Source: Prolixibacter sp. SD074 (GTDB lineage Bacteria; Bacteroidota; Bacteroidia; Bacteroidales; Prolixibacteraceae). Taken from it: a stretch of 64,000 bases of DNA. Where the stretch lies: the NCBI RefSeq assembly GCF_009617895.1, contig NZ_BLAW01000001.1, positions 487,001 through 551,000 of the forward strand, written 5' to 3'. The notes under the pieces are model-generated. The model was not told the origin of the DNA. It searched no databases and worked only from the letters and a program-made list of their open reading frames with translations. The translations under genes and the position numbers were made by a program. Below, piece after piece: positions 19,601 through 28,267 of the stretch; within the stretch, counting starts at the first letter, position 1; each line of letters begins with the position of its first letter.

Positions 19601-19719
19601 CCCTGGGGTTGAGCATTCCCCGTGACATTTTCGGATGAACGCGACAGTACTACGTGATCGCCGTTGACGCTGTATGTAACTGGCGTTCCATCAAACAAGG
19701 CGTCGAGCAAAGATTCCAA
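16633..19719 (-). CDS. SusC/RagA TonB-dependent receptor with disrupted 5' end
   Basis: This should be an outer-membrane TonB-dependent importer partnered with the SusD encoded just downstream. Visible in order are the tail of an STN domain (residues 1-27), a carboxypeptidase-like regulatory domain (HTVSGKVSDGSGAPLPGVTV), the TonB plug (GKTSGVQVINASGAPG to IYIVDGIKT) and a long beta barrel ending in FGTSISF. The only start in frame is TTG at 19719, inside the STN domain. Codons for VSLNEQETS precede it in the same frame, but an in-frame TAG stops the reading a few codons further upstream, and no signal peptide is reachable. A different frame over about 19760-19870 encodes a hydrophobic stretch that could be the lost signal sequence. 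Either a frameshift has inactivated the gene or a homopolymer sequencing error is present. Confidence 0.85.
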   Translation of the reverse strand: MESLLDALFDGTPVTYSVNGDHVVLSRSSENVTGNAQPQGHTVSGKVSDGSGAPLPGVTVVIKGTTHGTITDANGVYHLADVPANTTLLYSFVGMKNKEITYTGQSTINVKMEEENIGLGEVVAVGYGVQKKSVVTGAIASVNSSDIGNTSVSQAQQALQGKTSGVQVINASGAPGAPIKVRIRGYSSNNNSNPIYIVDGIKTTDISNLDPDDISSMEVLKDAASTAIYGAEGGNGVVIITTKKGKSGKPTITYDFQYGLQSVGHTPKLMNTSQYSTFMNEAGLISNVDQTYNTDWLGAIFETAPMQKHHISFSGGKDGSTYMLSMSYLNQDGIVVGPQDKYKRYTVRLNSDHQILPWMKVGNTFTYSNSQRAAINESGGEFGGVIGSALMIDPATPVEYTGDVPAHVQTFINNGNPILKAPDGNYYGISKYVFGEIVNPFVTQAITKDRTQQDQLQGNVYAVLTPLKGLTITSRFNLNLTYQNYHTWNPTYYYTAERNNSATKVIDNNDLWKDWMFENFASYNHKFGDHDLTLLLGMSSEKATHRITNAQGGPMIMENPAYAQLDFISSQKNDQVNGRIYDNRKESYFSRLSYNYKDKYLLEGSLRRDGAGLSQLPKSGRWGVFPAVSGGWVISNEDFFPKSFITNAKLRASWGQNGSLSNLGNYSYASLISSTSNGYALTYPMADGSFGTVFEPSQLENPNLRWETSVQTDVGLDLRAFHDRLTFTMDYYNKKTTDLITQNTPALEAGNAASPINAGDVTNKGFEFELGYRNKIHDFNYGIHLNMSTLKNEVTYLNPTLDRLYGAQVGSGWTATAVQKGEPLWFFYGYKTKGIDPKTGDPIFLDKSGQPTNNVTEADKQYIGSAIPDLYYGGSLDASYKNFDLNVNFQGTSGNDVMMGWIRNDRPTINHPEYFFKNRWTADNTTATEPRAGTNPKAWNSDLLVFNGAFMRIKQIQLGYNLPKSLMNNLHMKSARFYISLDDFFTFTNYIGMDPEAGTNNNNNNNIGIDRGTYPTARKVMFGTSISF

Positions 19720-19894
19720 ACTGGTTTCCTGTTCATTCAGGCTGACCTATCATTTTTTTATCAGCTTACCATCCTTGTCCCGTTTCGAACAGTAAAAGTG
19801 AGAAAAAAAATCACATCTTCAATCGGTATTATGAGGAGTAAAGTGCAGGTAAATCCTTTTCGGTAAAACAGAAAATTAAGGTGTAATCAGGTGC

Positions 19895-21082
19895 TTATGA
19901 TTTTATTCGGGCATATGGTTGATCGCCCGTCCTGATTTTGCGGTCTTCTCGGTATTTCCCGGGTGTAATGCCGGTTTCTTTTTGAAAGGCACGGATGAAG
20001 GAGTTTAGTGAACCAAATCCCGACAGGTCGCCGATATGATCCAGCGTATAGCCGTCAAACGATTCTGCTTTGAGCATCCGGCGTGCTTCCTCTACACGGT
20101 AATGGTTGACATAGCTGCAGAAATTCATTCCGTAATGCTTGTTGATGATACCTGAAACATAGGTCCGGTTACTGTTGAGCATTTTCGAAACCTCCCAAAT
20201 TTTCAGGTCTTTGTTTAAGAAGGCCTTTTGGGAAGTGAAATACTCTTCGAGTTTGACAACCACATCGTTTGGTTCATTTTCTGTTGCCTCTCTTTCAGGG
20301 TACAGCTCATTGAGTTTAACAATCTGTTTCACAATCTGGTCCTGACGGTTACCCAGATAACCGATAATGAACAACAGCACGGAGAAAGTGAAGGAAGGAA
20401 TGAGCAGTTTCAGGCTGTTGTCGAGAAAGCTACTGCGCCCCATCGCATTGAAGATAAAACTTGCGATGGAAGTGAGCAGGAGAAAAATATACATCAGTTG
20501 TGCCCAGTTCAGGCTCAGTTCTTCCGGATTGGAATAATATTGTGCAATATTCTCCTTGTGTTTCCGGATGAGCCGGATATTCAATACCAGGTAAGCAAAT
20601 ACCTGGATTGCAAAAACGAGGCGGCTCAGTAGGAAAATCATTTGACAGGCATTAATCCACGGATTGGCGGAAAGGTAAAACGAGTGTGAACCATGTTCCA
20701 GGTGGCGGATATAAGCGAGCCGGTTAATTGGGCCCATAAATATAATAAGCAGGAGGCTGGCAATGGCGATAATCGCTCCGGGAAGGTAATGTAGTAACTC
20801 GGCTGGTTTCAGGCGCGTTTCAACTGTCAGTAATCTTATGTAGTGGTAATACATCGGAAAGACAGCCAGGCTGGTGAGGGTATATACCCATTCATACCAG
20901 GTAAAAATGCCAAATTGGCGGATGAAATAGAACGCATGTCCCAGGTATAGTAAAAATGCCACCATCATAAATACCCCAAGCATAAACTTAGCACGGTTCA
21001 TTCGAAACGTTCCAATGGTAAGTACAATGGCCCAAAAAAGGGTTGCGTAAAGTGGATTGAGGACAGCCAGGTAACGTATCAT
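19895..21082 (-). CDS. Membrane-bound AraC-family transcriptional regulator
   Basis: The 395-residue protein has about seven membrane segments in its first 250 residues and an AraC-type double helix-turn-helix at the C-terminus (residues about 275-385, with LKIWEVSKMLNSNRTYVSGI and GFGSLNSFIRAFQKETGITP). Such proteins are thought to sense a signal at the membrane and control nearby genes while still bound to it. It lies immediately upstream of, and co-oriented with, the first SusC/SusD pair, so that operon is the likely target. The 5' end of the SusC gene starts about 175 bases downstream. The 408 bases between this gene and oxyR are A+T rich and hold nothing I recognise. Confidence 0.85.
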   Translation of the reverse strand: MIRYLAVLNPLYATLFWAIVLTIGTFRMNRAKFMLGVFMMVAFLLYLGHAFYFIRQFGIFTWYEWVYTLTSLAVFPMYYHYIRLLTVETRLKPAELLHYLPGAIIAIASLLLIIFMGPINRLAYIRHLEHGSHSFYLSANPWINACQMIFLLSRLVFAIQVFAYLVLNIRLIRKHKENIAQYYSNPEELSLNWAQLMYIFLLLTSIASFIFNAMGRSSFLDNSLKLLIPSFTFSVLLFIIGYLGNRQDQIVKQIVKLNELYPEREATENEPNDVVVKLEEYFTSQKAFLNKDLKIWEVSKMLNSNRTYVSGIINKHYGMNFCSYVNHYRVEEARRMLKAESFDGYTLDHIGDLSGFGSLNSFIRAFQKETGITPGKYREDRKIRTGDQPYARIKS

Positions 21083-21490
21083 AAGCTGTTGGTACAGTAT
21101 ATCAATTAATTATTGAATGCCACAAATGAGATCAATTGCCAAAGGGGGAAGAAAAATGTACCAATTGAAAATTGGTTTTTACCTTCTGCAAGATACAAAA
21201 AATCTTTTTGTCATACTTTCAGCTGTGTTAATGCAAAATGAATAAACGTTTAATTTGGGTGTTTTTTGGGAGTAGATACACCTGTTTCTCTCCTGTTGTT
21301 TGTGTCTGTCACAGCTACAGTTGGCAACTTGGTTCAAATTACACATTTTGAGTTTTGTGCTTAGGTTACATTTCAGGTGAAAGGCAAATGTTTGTGACAC
21401 CTGCACAAAAGGGTGTTCCGGTCGGAGCGCCCTTCTTCATTTGTGCCATTCGCCATTGCTGTTGATACGCAAATTAGGGTTGAAAGGGAA

Positions 21491-22438
21491 TTAAAACCGT
21501 AATCCGGTGTCCAACGTCTTCTCTACCGGGTTGGCCAGCATTCGTTTGGGAATGATCTTCAAAGCCTCCCCTAAAAGAAATTCGATGAGGCGGTCGCTCT
21601 TTGAAATGCGGGTGGTGGCCAGGCTGATTTCACGAACAGGCGGTGTTCCAACTATTTCTTTTATCATCTGCTCCTTTTCCGGACTTACCGAAAGGGTAGC
21701 CATTTCGGGTATGAACGTAATGCCGCCGCTGTTCTCCACTATCCGGCAAAGCGATTCGATGGAGTTGGACAGATAAACGATATTCTGATATTCTCCGGGT
21801 TCTTTCGCATATACACATACCGAGTCGACCTGGTTTTGAAAGCAGTTCCCTTCCTGCAGATACCACATCTCCCTCAAATCAACTTTGTCCAAATCGATAC
21901 TTTCTGAGGCATACAGTTCGTGCTGTTCGGACACATAGAGGTAGAATTTCTCATAGAAAAGCGGACGAAAGACCATTCCCGGTGCCGAAACGGGAGTGGA
22001 GATGAAGCCTGCATCCAACTGGCCGTTTTTCAGCTGGCTGATAATCTCTTCAGTCTTTAACTCTCTTACCGTTAACCGGATGTTGGGATACTCCTGGCCG
22101 AACTGGTCGAGAAACATCGCAAACCAATAGGGTGCGAGTGTTGAGATGACACCCACCCGCAGCTCTCCTTCCGGCTTTTTCCCCAGTTCGAAAGGTAGAT
22201 CCTTCAGGTTGCCGGCCAATTGCAGTAGTTCACGGGCTTTACCGGCAAACAGCTCTCCCTCTGCTGTCAGTGCCACCCGGTTGGGTGAACGTTTGAACAG
22301 CTTCATCCCTAACTCTTCTTCCAGTTTGCTGATTTGCAGGCTCAATGCCGGCTGGGATATGTGTAACCTCCTGGCTGCCAGTGAGAATGAGTCGTGCTGG
22401 CTCAACTCGATTACATACGATAGTTGCAATAGGGTCAT
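21491..22438 (-). CDS. oxyR: Hydrogen-peroxide sensor OxyR (LysR family)
   Basis: OxyR is a LysR-type regulator that forms an intramolecular disulfide when oxidised by peroxide and then activates antioxidant genes. The 315-residue protein has an N-terminal winged helix-turn-helix (FSLAARRLHISQPALSLQIS) and a C-terminal sensor domain. The decisive feature is a pair of cysteines at positions 199 and 208 in EGNCFQNQVDSVC, the same numbering and spacing as the redox pair of E. coli OxyR. It is divergent from dps, a classical OxyR target, with a 101-base shared control region (22439-22539). Confidence 0.93.
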   Translation of the reverse strand: MTLLQLSYVIELSQHDSFSLAARRLHISQPALSLQISKLEEELGMKLFKRSPNRVALTAEGELFAGKARELLQLAGNLKDLPFELGKKPEGELRVGVISTLAPYWFAMFLDQFGQEYPNIRLTVRELKTEEIISQLKNGQLDAGFISTPVSAPGMVFRPLFYEKFYLYVSEQHELYASESIDLDKVDLREMWYLQEGNCFQNQVDSVCVYAKEPGEYQNIVYLSNSIESLCRIVENSGGITFIPEMATLSVSPEKEQMIKEIVGTPPVREISLATTRISKSDRLIEFLLGEALKIIPKRMLANPVEKTLDTGLRF

Positions 22439-22539
22439 GGTATAATCTTTTGCTTATGTATCTATAAATATTTATAAAAATAGAAAATATCACCTTTGAA
22501 GTAACAAAACAGGATAACAAACAATTAAAATATCGAATC

Positions 22540-22995
22540 ATGGAAACAAAAAGAACAAACAACGACAGTGTAGTAAATCAACTGAACAATGTACTGGCCG
22601 ATCTGCAGGTCGTTTATCAAAACATGCGCACCATGCACTGGCTGGTGAAAGGTCCCGAATTTTACCAGTTACACAAGATGTATGAAGGATTTTACACAGA
22701 ATTGGCCGATGTGGTAGACGATGTGGCAGAACGTATTCTTACTTTGGGTGGGGTACCTTACCACCAGTTCAGCGAATACCTCGACCAAACCAGCGTAGAA
22801 CCGGTCGCAGATGTACCTCGCGGAAAAGAGAATTTGAAAATTACTGTGGAGAACTTCGAACATCTGCTGGGCGAGTACCGCGAAGTACAGGAAACGGCTT
22901 CCAACAACGGTGACGAGGGGACGGTCGCGCTGTTCAGCGAATTAATTGCCTCTACCGAGAAGAAGCTGTGGATGTTGAATGCCACTTTATCCTAA
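22540..22995 (+). CDS. dps: Dps ferritin-like DNA-protecting protein
   Basis: Dps forms a 12-subunit shell that uses peroxide to oxidise iron and shields DNA during oxidative stress. The 151-residue protein has the canonical ferroxidase ligands with exactly the family spacing: His33, His45, Asp60 and Glu64 (MHW...QLHKMYEGFY...DDVAERI). It is divergently transcribed from oxyR, so induction by peroxide through OxyR is expected. I could not fix a clean -33/-7 promoter in the short intergenic region. Confidence 0.95.
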   Translation: METKRTNNDSVVNQLNNVLADLQVVYQNMRTMHWLVKGPEFYQLHKMYEGFYTELADVVDDVAERILTLGGVPYHQFSEYLDQTSVEPVADVPRGKENLKITVENFEHLLGEYREVQETASNNGDEGTVALFSELIASTEKKLWMLNATLS

Positions 22996-23126
22996 ATCAA
23001 AACCCGGTGAACCCAGTTTATGATATGAATAAGGGCCGGAGGTGAACAGTAACAACAGTAACTCTCGTAACCACACGGCACAACGTGAAAATTGTAACCT
23101 GAAATGGCACAGCCCTAACCTGAAAT

Positions 23127-24527
23127 TTATGGCTGCGGCGGCGAGCTTTCCAATGTATGGTAGGTAATAAATCGTGTTTCGCCGCTTTGCCCATTCACAT
23201 TGAAGGTTTGTGCCTGATTCCCGGGTGTGAAGTGTAAGGTGAGATGGTTCTCGCCATTGTGGAGTGGAACGCGGGTATAGCCAACCTCGTAAGGTAGGGT
23301 CTGCCAGTTGCGGGTATCGGCTTTTTCGGTAACGGCGTTCGCCAGGCTTACCAGCATGCCCAACGCATCGTTTTTTTGGGTGGTAGCTGCTTCAATACCT
23401 TTCTTTACTGCCAGGCGGAGAATGGCTTCTCCCATTTCGCGCAACAGGCGGTCGTGCAACGTTTTGTGCGCGATGGCATCAATGTCTTCGGCCATTTCCA
23501 ACGGATAACTTTTCCCGGATGCAGTTGTCAGGGTGGCTTCGTTATATACCGGTTGCCTGTCGGAGTAGCGGGGCATGGCTACCCGGATGAAACGTAAATC
23601 ATCGAGGCTCGATTTTTCATTGGATGAAAGGTCGCCGATGAAGACGGGGAAGGAGAGGCCGTACTCGTCATTCACAAAAGTGGCCCAGCCGCCTTCGCCT
23701 TTTACCATGGTGAAGTTTACCGACCATTCGCTCTTCACCGGTCCCAAACCATTGAGCCAGAAGAATACTGCGGAGGAACCGATGGAGTCAGCCTGTTGGT
23801 ACTGAAAACCGAACTCATCTTCGTATTGATGCTGTTCCTGTCTAAAACCGATGAGGGCAGCGGTGCGCACCAGGTCGTGTTTTAGCTGTTCGGGAGCTGT
23901 GAGGCCAAAGTTTTTGGCATAGCTGTTCTGGTACACATTGTAAGCGTTCCGGTAGGAGATAAAAGCGTTGTTGTAATCCTTCAGTCCATCGTAAATAATG
24001 CCGGTGAGCAGTTGCGCAAATGCATCGTCCTGGTACCGGTTCTTGTGGTCGGGGTATTTGTCGTTAATGGCGTGCAGTTGCAGGTTGATGCGGCGGCATT
24101 CTACCAGCGCATCGTCGTATTGCTTCAGATCGATGTAATTGAGGGCCTGATAAAAGTGAATGAGCACCTTTTCGAAATCTTCTGCACGGTAGGGGGTGGC
24201 CATGGGATTGGTGACGAGCGCCAGCGCTTCGGCACCATAATTAGTGCTGTAATCTTCAATCATATGGTCGGCCTCGCCAAACAGTTTGATGCTCTCGCGG
24301 TAGTCGCCCAACATGCGCGTGGTTACTCCCCGGTTGAGAAGATATAACAGCCTGTCTTTAGGCTTCACCTTTTTCTCAGACTGTTCGATAATTTTTTCGG
24401 CATTATCAATGTTGCCGCTTTCGAATGCCTGGTAAAAAGCTTGATTTTTCTGATAATACGTGGCACATCCGGTGAAAAGCAACAACGGAAAAATACACAA
24501 TCCGGTAAGGAAAATTATTTTCTTCAT
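23127..24527 (-). CDS. COG3014-type lipoprotein with TPR-like helices
   Basis: The 466-residue protein begins with a lipoprotein signal (LLLFTGC, Cys21). Residues about 25-230 are helical TPR-like repeats, for example GNIDNAEKIIEQSEKKV and KQYDDALVECRRINLQL. The C-terminal half looks like a beta-rich domain. This layout fits the uncharacterised COG3014 family, which often accompanies LpoB-like lipoproteins, and an LpoB gene lies directly upstream here. A role in envelope maintenance is plausible but unproven. The spacing to lpoB is 96 bases and contains a terminator hairpin, so the two may be only partly co-transcribed. Confidence 0.75.
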   Translation of the reverse strand: MKKIIFLTGLCIFPLLLFTGCATYYQKNQAFYQAFESGNIDNAEKIIEQSEKKVKPKDRLLYLLNRGVTTRMLGDYRESIKLFGEADHMIEDYSTNYGAEALALVTNPMATPYRAEDFEKVLIHFYQALNYIDLKQYDDALVECRRINLQLHAINDKYPDHKNRYQDDAFAQLLTGIIYDGLKDYNNAFISYRNAYNVYQNSYAKNFGLTAPEQLKHDLVRTAALIGFRQEQHQYEDEFGFQYQQADSIGSSAVFFWLNGLGPVKSEWSVNFTMVKGEGGWATFVNDEYGLSFPVFIGDLSSNEKSSLDDLRFIRVAMPRYSDRQPVYNEATLTTASGKSYPLEMAEDIDAIAHKTLHDRLLREMGEAILRLAVKKGIEAATTQKNDALGMLVSLANAVTEKADTRNWQTLPYEVGYTRVPLHNGENHLTLHFTPGNQAQTFNVNGQSGETRFITYHTLESSPPQP

Positions 24528-24554
24528 GCCGGGAAATGGTTTGGCTGTGTTGTA

Positions 24555-24601
24555 GAAAAAAGGGAAACAGCCCTGCTTTTCAGTTAACCGAACAGGGCTG
24601 T
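24555..24601 (-). terminator. Terminator or attenuator between lpoB and the COG3014 gene
   Basis: ACAGCCCTG at 24567-24575 pairs perfectly with CAGGGCTGT at 24593-24601. On the minus strand the stem is followed by TTTCCCTTTTTT. It lies after the lpoB stop and before the next leftward gene, so it would reduce read-through. Confidence 0.7.
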
Positions 24602-24623
24602 ACTATATTTGTTGATAAGTAAA

Positions 24624-25208
24624 TCAGTTGCGGATCGCTTTCTTGATTTTCTTTTCGCCCATCCAAACCACCTCGTTGGTTTCGAGATTGGTGAGCTCCT
24701 CGTTTACCTGGTAGTAAACTACCTTATTCCGTTTGTATGCGTCGACGATGGAGCTGATGTCGCCTTGCATGATGAAGTCTGCGCCCAATTCACGGCCCCA
24801 TTTGGCTGCGGTAGACGGTGCGGCATAAGTATTCTGATCCTGACGTTCGGCACGGAGTTCCTCGCGTTTTTCACCGGCTTGCACGAGGCGTACCTGTCCG
24901 CTGTTGATGAACGACCGTTCGACGTCTTTTATATAGGTGTCGGTGTCGATGTGTTCAGTTGATTTGTTATACACCAACCCGACTACGACCACAGGCTTGC
25001 GGCCATGAGCTCGTTCAAAATCGTGGAGCCAACGTTGATTGAGTACCTGCTCGGTCAGCGCTTCGGCCGTGAGGCGCGAGTCGGTATCGTTCCAGCGGCC
25101 GCTTAAATCGATGGCCTGGTCGGTGGCAACGCGGGTTACCTGGCGTGAACAGGAGCCCAGTATCAGGGCAAAAGTTATCAGCGCAAATAATTGAATTTGT
25201 CTTTTCAT
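24624..25208 (-). CDS. lpoB: LpoB-family penicillin-binding-protein activator lipoprotein
   Basis: LpoB-type outer-membrane lipoproteins reach through the periplasm to stimulate peptidoglycan synthases in proteobacteria; the role in Bacteroidota is inferred. The 194-residue protein has a lipobox (LILGSC, Cys20) and the LpoB domain features KPVVVVGLVYNKSTEHIDTD, RSFINSGQVRLV, ELGADFIMQGDISSI and the final NLETNEVVWMGEKKIKK. The length matches the family. It lies first in a two-gene leftward group with a COG3014 lipoprotein. Confidence 0.85.
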   Translation of the reverse strand: MKRQIQLFALITFALILGSCSRQVTRVATDQAIDLSGRWNDTDSRLTAEALTEQVLNQRWLHDFERAHGRKPVVVVGLVYNKSTEHIDTDTYIKDVERSFINSGQVRLVQAGEKREELRAERQDQNTYAAPSTAAKWGRELGADFIMQGDISSIVDAYKRNKVVYYQVNEELTNLETNEVVWMGEKKIKKAIRN

Positions 25209-25366
25209 GATGATTCCTTTTGGTTACAATCTATTTTCGGTTTTCTCTTTTACAAAATATATGCCGTAAGTTAAGGCGATTGCTCGAAATATGCCATTAA
25301 TTTGTTTCAATTGGAATTCGTATGGGAAGCTTTTATCGACTTTTTTAACTTTGTGCGAAAACACTC

Positions 25367-25630
25367 ATGGCCTACCGGAATATCCTTTTCGACCTCCGTG
25401 GCACACTGACCGACCCGAAAGTGGGGATTTTCAATTCCATTCGTTACGCTTTGCGCGGAATGAATATCAAGGCGCCGGAAGAAGATCAACTGCTTTCTTT
25501 TATCGGTCCGCTGCTTTTCGATTCATTTAAGCATCATTTTTCCCTTACGGATGAAGTGGACGAAGAAGCGGTGGGGGTTGTTCCTTGTTTATTTTCCTGG
25601 AAAAGGGATGTACGAAATTCAGTTAATTAA
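25367..25630 (+). pseudogene. Remnant of a HAD-family phosphatase gene
   Basis: The first 70 or so codons encode a typical phosphoglycolate-phosphatase-like HAD N-terminus (NILFDLRGTLTDPKVGIFN, then a cap-domain start). Motif I should read DxDGT; here the second Asp is Arg, which removes the general acid/base. After EEAVGV the frame breaks: the current frame ends in unrelated residues and a stop, while the next frame still reads KGMYE before losing similarity. Only about a third of a normal protein is left. A perfect -7 box (TAACTTTG, 25346-25353) remains just upstream. It is convergent with ung. Confidence 0.8.
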
Positions 25631-25660
25631 AATTGAAACATTTAGAATTCAACGTTTCTT

Positions 25661-26323
25661 CTACCATTCAATAGGTGTTTTTCCGTGTTGTTCGAGGTAG
25701 GCATTGGTTTTGCTGAAATGCCGGCAACCGAAAAAGCCCCGGTTGGCAGAGAAAGGTGATGGGTGCGGCGCCTTTAATACGAGATGCCTGTTGGTATCGA
25801 TGAATTCGCCTTTGCGCTGGGCGTAGGCTCCCCACAGCAAGAAAACCAGGTGTTCCTTTTCTTCGGCCAGTTTGCGGACGACAGCATCGGTGAAAGTTTC
25901 CCAGCCGTTGTTCTGGTGCGAACCAGCCTGACGGGCACGAACGGTTAGTGTCGCGTTAAGCAGAAATACTCCCTGATGTGCCCAGCGTTCGAGATTACCG
26001 CTTTTCGGCATGGGAATATTCAAATCGTTGTTCAATTCTTTAAAGATGTTTTGAAGCGAAGGGGGAAAATCGATGCCATCCTGAACGGAAAAACAAAGTC
26101 CATGCGCTTGTCCGGGACCGTGATAGGGATCTTGCCCGAGTACCACCACTTTTACGTCATCGAACGGGCAGCAATCGAACGCATGGAACATCCATTTCCC
26201 AGGTGGATATACCTTGTGGCGGGCGTATTCGTCTTTGACAAACTTCACCAACGACTCGAAATAGGGTTGATCGAATTCTCCGTTTAATACTTTCTTCCAG
26301 CTTTCTTCTATTTTGACATCCAT
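25661..26323 (-). CDS. ung: Uracil-DNA glycosylase
   Basis: This enzyme removes uracil from DNA as the first step of base-excision repair. The 220-residue protein has both family-1 active-site motifs: [14 protein letters not shown] with catalytic Asp65, and HPSPFSA with His187. It also has the FLLNATLTV strand and the uracil-binding region [10 protein letters not shown]. The length and start match the family. It is a single leftward gene, convergent with the HAD remnant. Confidence 0.97.
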   Translation of the reverse strand: MDVKIEESWKKVLNGEFDQPYFESLVKFVKDEYARHKVYPPGKWMFHAFDCCPFDDVKVVVLGQDPYHGPGQAHGLCFSVQDGIDFPPSLQNIFKELNNDLNIPMPKSGNLERWAHQGVFLLNATLTVRARQAGSHQNNGWETFTDAVVRKLAEEKEHLVFLLWGAYAQRKGEFIDTNRHLVLKAPHPSPFSANRGFFGCRHFSKTNAYLEQHGKTPIEW

Positions 26324-26329
26324 AGAAAG

Positions 26330-26451
26330 AGATAATAGACGTTAGATATTAGACTTAAGATTTTAGAACTACTTTTTCAGATTTTCTTAATCTGCACCTG
26401 AGCCTACTCTTTTGCCTTTATTGTTCAATTCTCATTGTTCACTGTTCATTG
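26330..26451. repeat. Degenerate intergenic repeats between ung and nhaA
   Basis: This short gap contains TTAGATATTAGACTTAAG-type words and a run of AATTCTCATTGTTCACTGTTC-like units (26428-26455). It is the reverse complement of the AATGAACAAT repeat family seen at 14.3 and 14.8 kb. The repeats run up to, and slightly into, the 3' end of nhaA. Confidence 0.55.
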
Positions 26452-27795
26452 TTACGGTTCCACGGGGTAGCTGAATTCCTCATTTTTCGGTCGGGGAAGA
26501 ATTTTGGACAATAGCAAATATCCGACAACTCCAGCCACCAGTGAACCTCCCAAAACCCCCAATTTTGCAGCATTTAGCATAGAAAGGTCGAAGTAGGCCA
26601 GGTTTGAAATGAAGAGTGACATAGTAAATCCCAATCCGCCGAGGATAGCCACTCCGAACATGTGTGGCCATTTGATATTTTGTGGTAATTCAGCTAGCCC
26701 CAGCTTCACTCCACCCCATGAAAAGAGCGTGATACCCAGTGCTTTTCCTACAAACAGGGCAAGGGCCACGCTTAGGCTCAGATATCCGTATGGGCCCATA
26801 TTGCTGCCATCAAGCACTACGCCGGCATTCCCAAGGGCAAATGCCGGCATGATGAAGTAATTCACCATCTTGTGCATCATGTGTTCGATGCGTTGGGCCG
26901 GACTCTGGACCAACTTGATTTGTCGTTTCAGGTTATCGAGTTTATGTATTTCCTGGTCGGGAAGGGTATAGGACGTAGCGCAATCATCGCAAAGATTAAA
27001 TTTTTCGACATGATCGTTGAATTCGTTGGTCATCAGGTTCCGGCGCAACGGAACGGTGAAGGCGACCAGTACTCCTGCAATGGTAGCGTGTATGCCCGAC
27101 TTCAGGAAGAAATACCAGACAATGGTCCCAATTACCACATAAACCCAGGGTTTACGAACTTTCATCCAGTTGATGATGAGCAGGAGCGAAATGAGCGCCA
27201 ACGCCTGCATCAGGTATTCAAGCTGCAGATTTGAAGAATAGAAAATGGCAATAACCATAATGGCACCCAGGTCGTCGACTATGGCCAGTGCCACCAGAAA
27301 TATTTTCAGCGAAAGCGGAACCCGCTTGCCCAGCAAACTTAAAATTCCCAGTGAAAAGGCTATATCGGTAGCCATGGGGATTCCCCAACCCTGTGCGCCG
27401 TCTTTCCCAATGGTAAGCGCCGAAAATAGCAGGGCGGGTAAAACCATCCCTCCCAGTGCTCCCAGCGCCGGAAGAGCAGCTTTCCGCATGCCCGACAGTT
27501 CACCGGCAATGACTTCCCGTTTGATTTCCAACCCAACCACAAAAAAGAAAATGGCCATCAAACCGTCGTTTACCCAGTGCAACAGGTGCATTCCCACTTC
27601 AAAACCACCCACCTTAAGGGCAATTTCGGTATGCCACAAATGTTCGTATGATGCATGAAAGGCGGAGTTGGCCCAGAGAAGAGCAGCAATTGTACAGACA
27701 ATGAGTAGGATACCTCCCGAGGCATCGTTTTCGAGAAATTGATGAAATCTTCGGCGGGATGCCTGGATAACTTTTTTGGAAACCATTTCCTGCAT
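26452..27795 (-). CDS. nhaA: Na+/H+ antiporter NhaA
   Basis: NhaA exchanges internal Na+ for external protons at the inner membrane and supports pH and sodium balance. The 447-residue protein has about 12 membrane segments and the hallmark VALAIVDDLGAIMVI, whose Asp pair corresponds to the ion-binding aspartates of E. coli NhaA. It also has the conserved GMVLPALLF, MATDIAFSLGIL and GGLGFTMSLFISNLAF-like motifs. It is longer than the E. coli protein (388 residues) because of extra residues in the cytoplasmic loop around 270-310 and at the end. It is transcribed alone, leftward. Confidence 0.97.
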   Translation of the reverse strand: MQEMVSKKVIQASRRRFHQFLENDASGGILLIVCTIAALLWANSAFHASYEHLWHTEIALKVGGFEVGMHLLHWVNDGLMAIFFFVVGLEIKREVIAGELSGMRKAALPALGALGGMVLPALLFSALTIGKDGAQGWGIPMATDIAFSLGILSLLGKRVPLSLKIFLVALAIVDDLGAIMVIAIFYSSNLQLEYLMQALALISLLLIINWMKVRKPWVYVVIGTIVWYFFLKSGIHATIAGVLVAFTVPLRRNLMTNEFNDHVEKFNLCDDCATSYTLPDQEIHKLDNLKRQIKLVQSPAQRIEHMMHKMVNYFIMPAFALGNAGVVLDGSNMGPYGYLSLSVALALFVGKALGITLFSWGGVKLGLAELPQNIKWPHMFGVAILGGLGFTMSLFISNLAYFDLSMLNAAKLGVLGGSLVAGVVGYLLLSKILPRPKNEEFSYPVEP

Positions 27796-28267
27796 AAGGT
27801 GAATTTGTCGTCAGGTTAAGAAAATCGTTTGACCAAGCGGCCTGAAAAATAACCCTGCTAAGGTAAAAAATTCCCGTTGTCGGGAAAATTTCCAGTCAGG
27901 CTGCCTGATACAAGATAACAAAAAATTGCCAGTGAAGTTTGAAGAAGAAGTAACGATGTGGATGGAAGAAAAAATCAGTTGACTTTCATCGGTGATCTGA
28001 TGGGAATATACCAAAATTCCGCTTTTTTTCCGAATGGTCAACGCGTGATTGATTTTTCAAATGAAGAGAAATATAAGAAGCTGTACCTATGCAAAATGTT
28101 CAAACATACACGATTCTAGAAGACTTGTTTTATGTGTTGTTATTTTTACAAGAACTTCTGTGTAAAGATGCAGAACTATTAATTCTTTTTAAAAAACTTT
28201 AATAATAACTTGACTTAATTGTAAAATTATCTTTAATTGGTACCTGCAAATATTGGAAACGCGATAA
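27796..28267. other. Divergent intergenic region between nhaA and the ROK regulator
   Basis: These 472 bases hold no open frame with protein character. The right half (28110-28260) is very A+T rich and probably carries the promoters. An inverted repeat TTCCCG / CGGGAA (27870-27886) lies in the nhaA leader. I see no recognisable riboswitch. Confidence 0.4.

Noticed and set aside
27796-28267. Possible ion-sensing riboswitch in the nhaA leader.
   Set aside because: Only a short 6-bp inverted repeat is visible; no conserved riboswitch core could be recognised.
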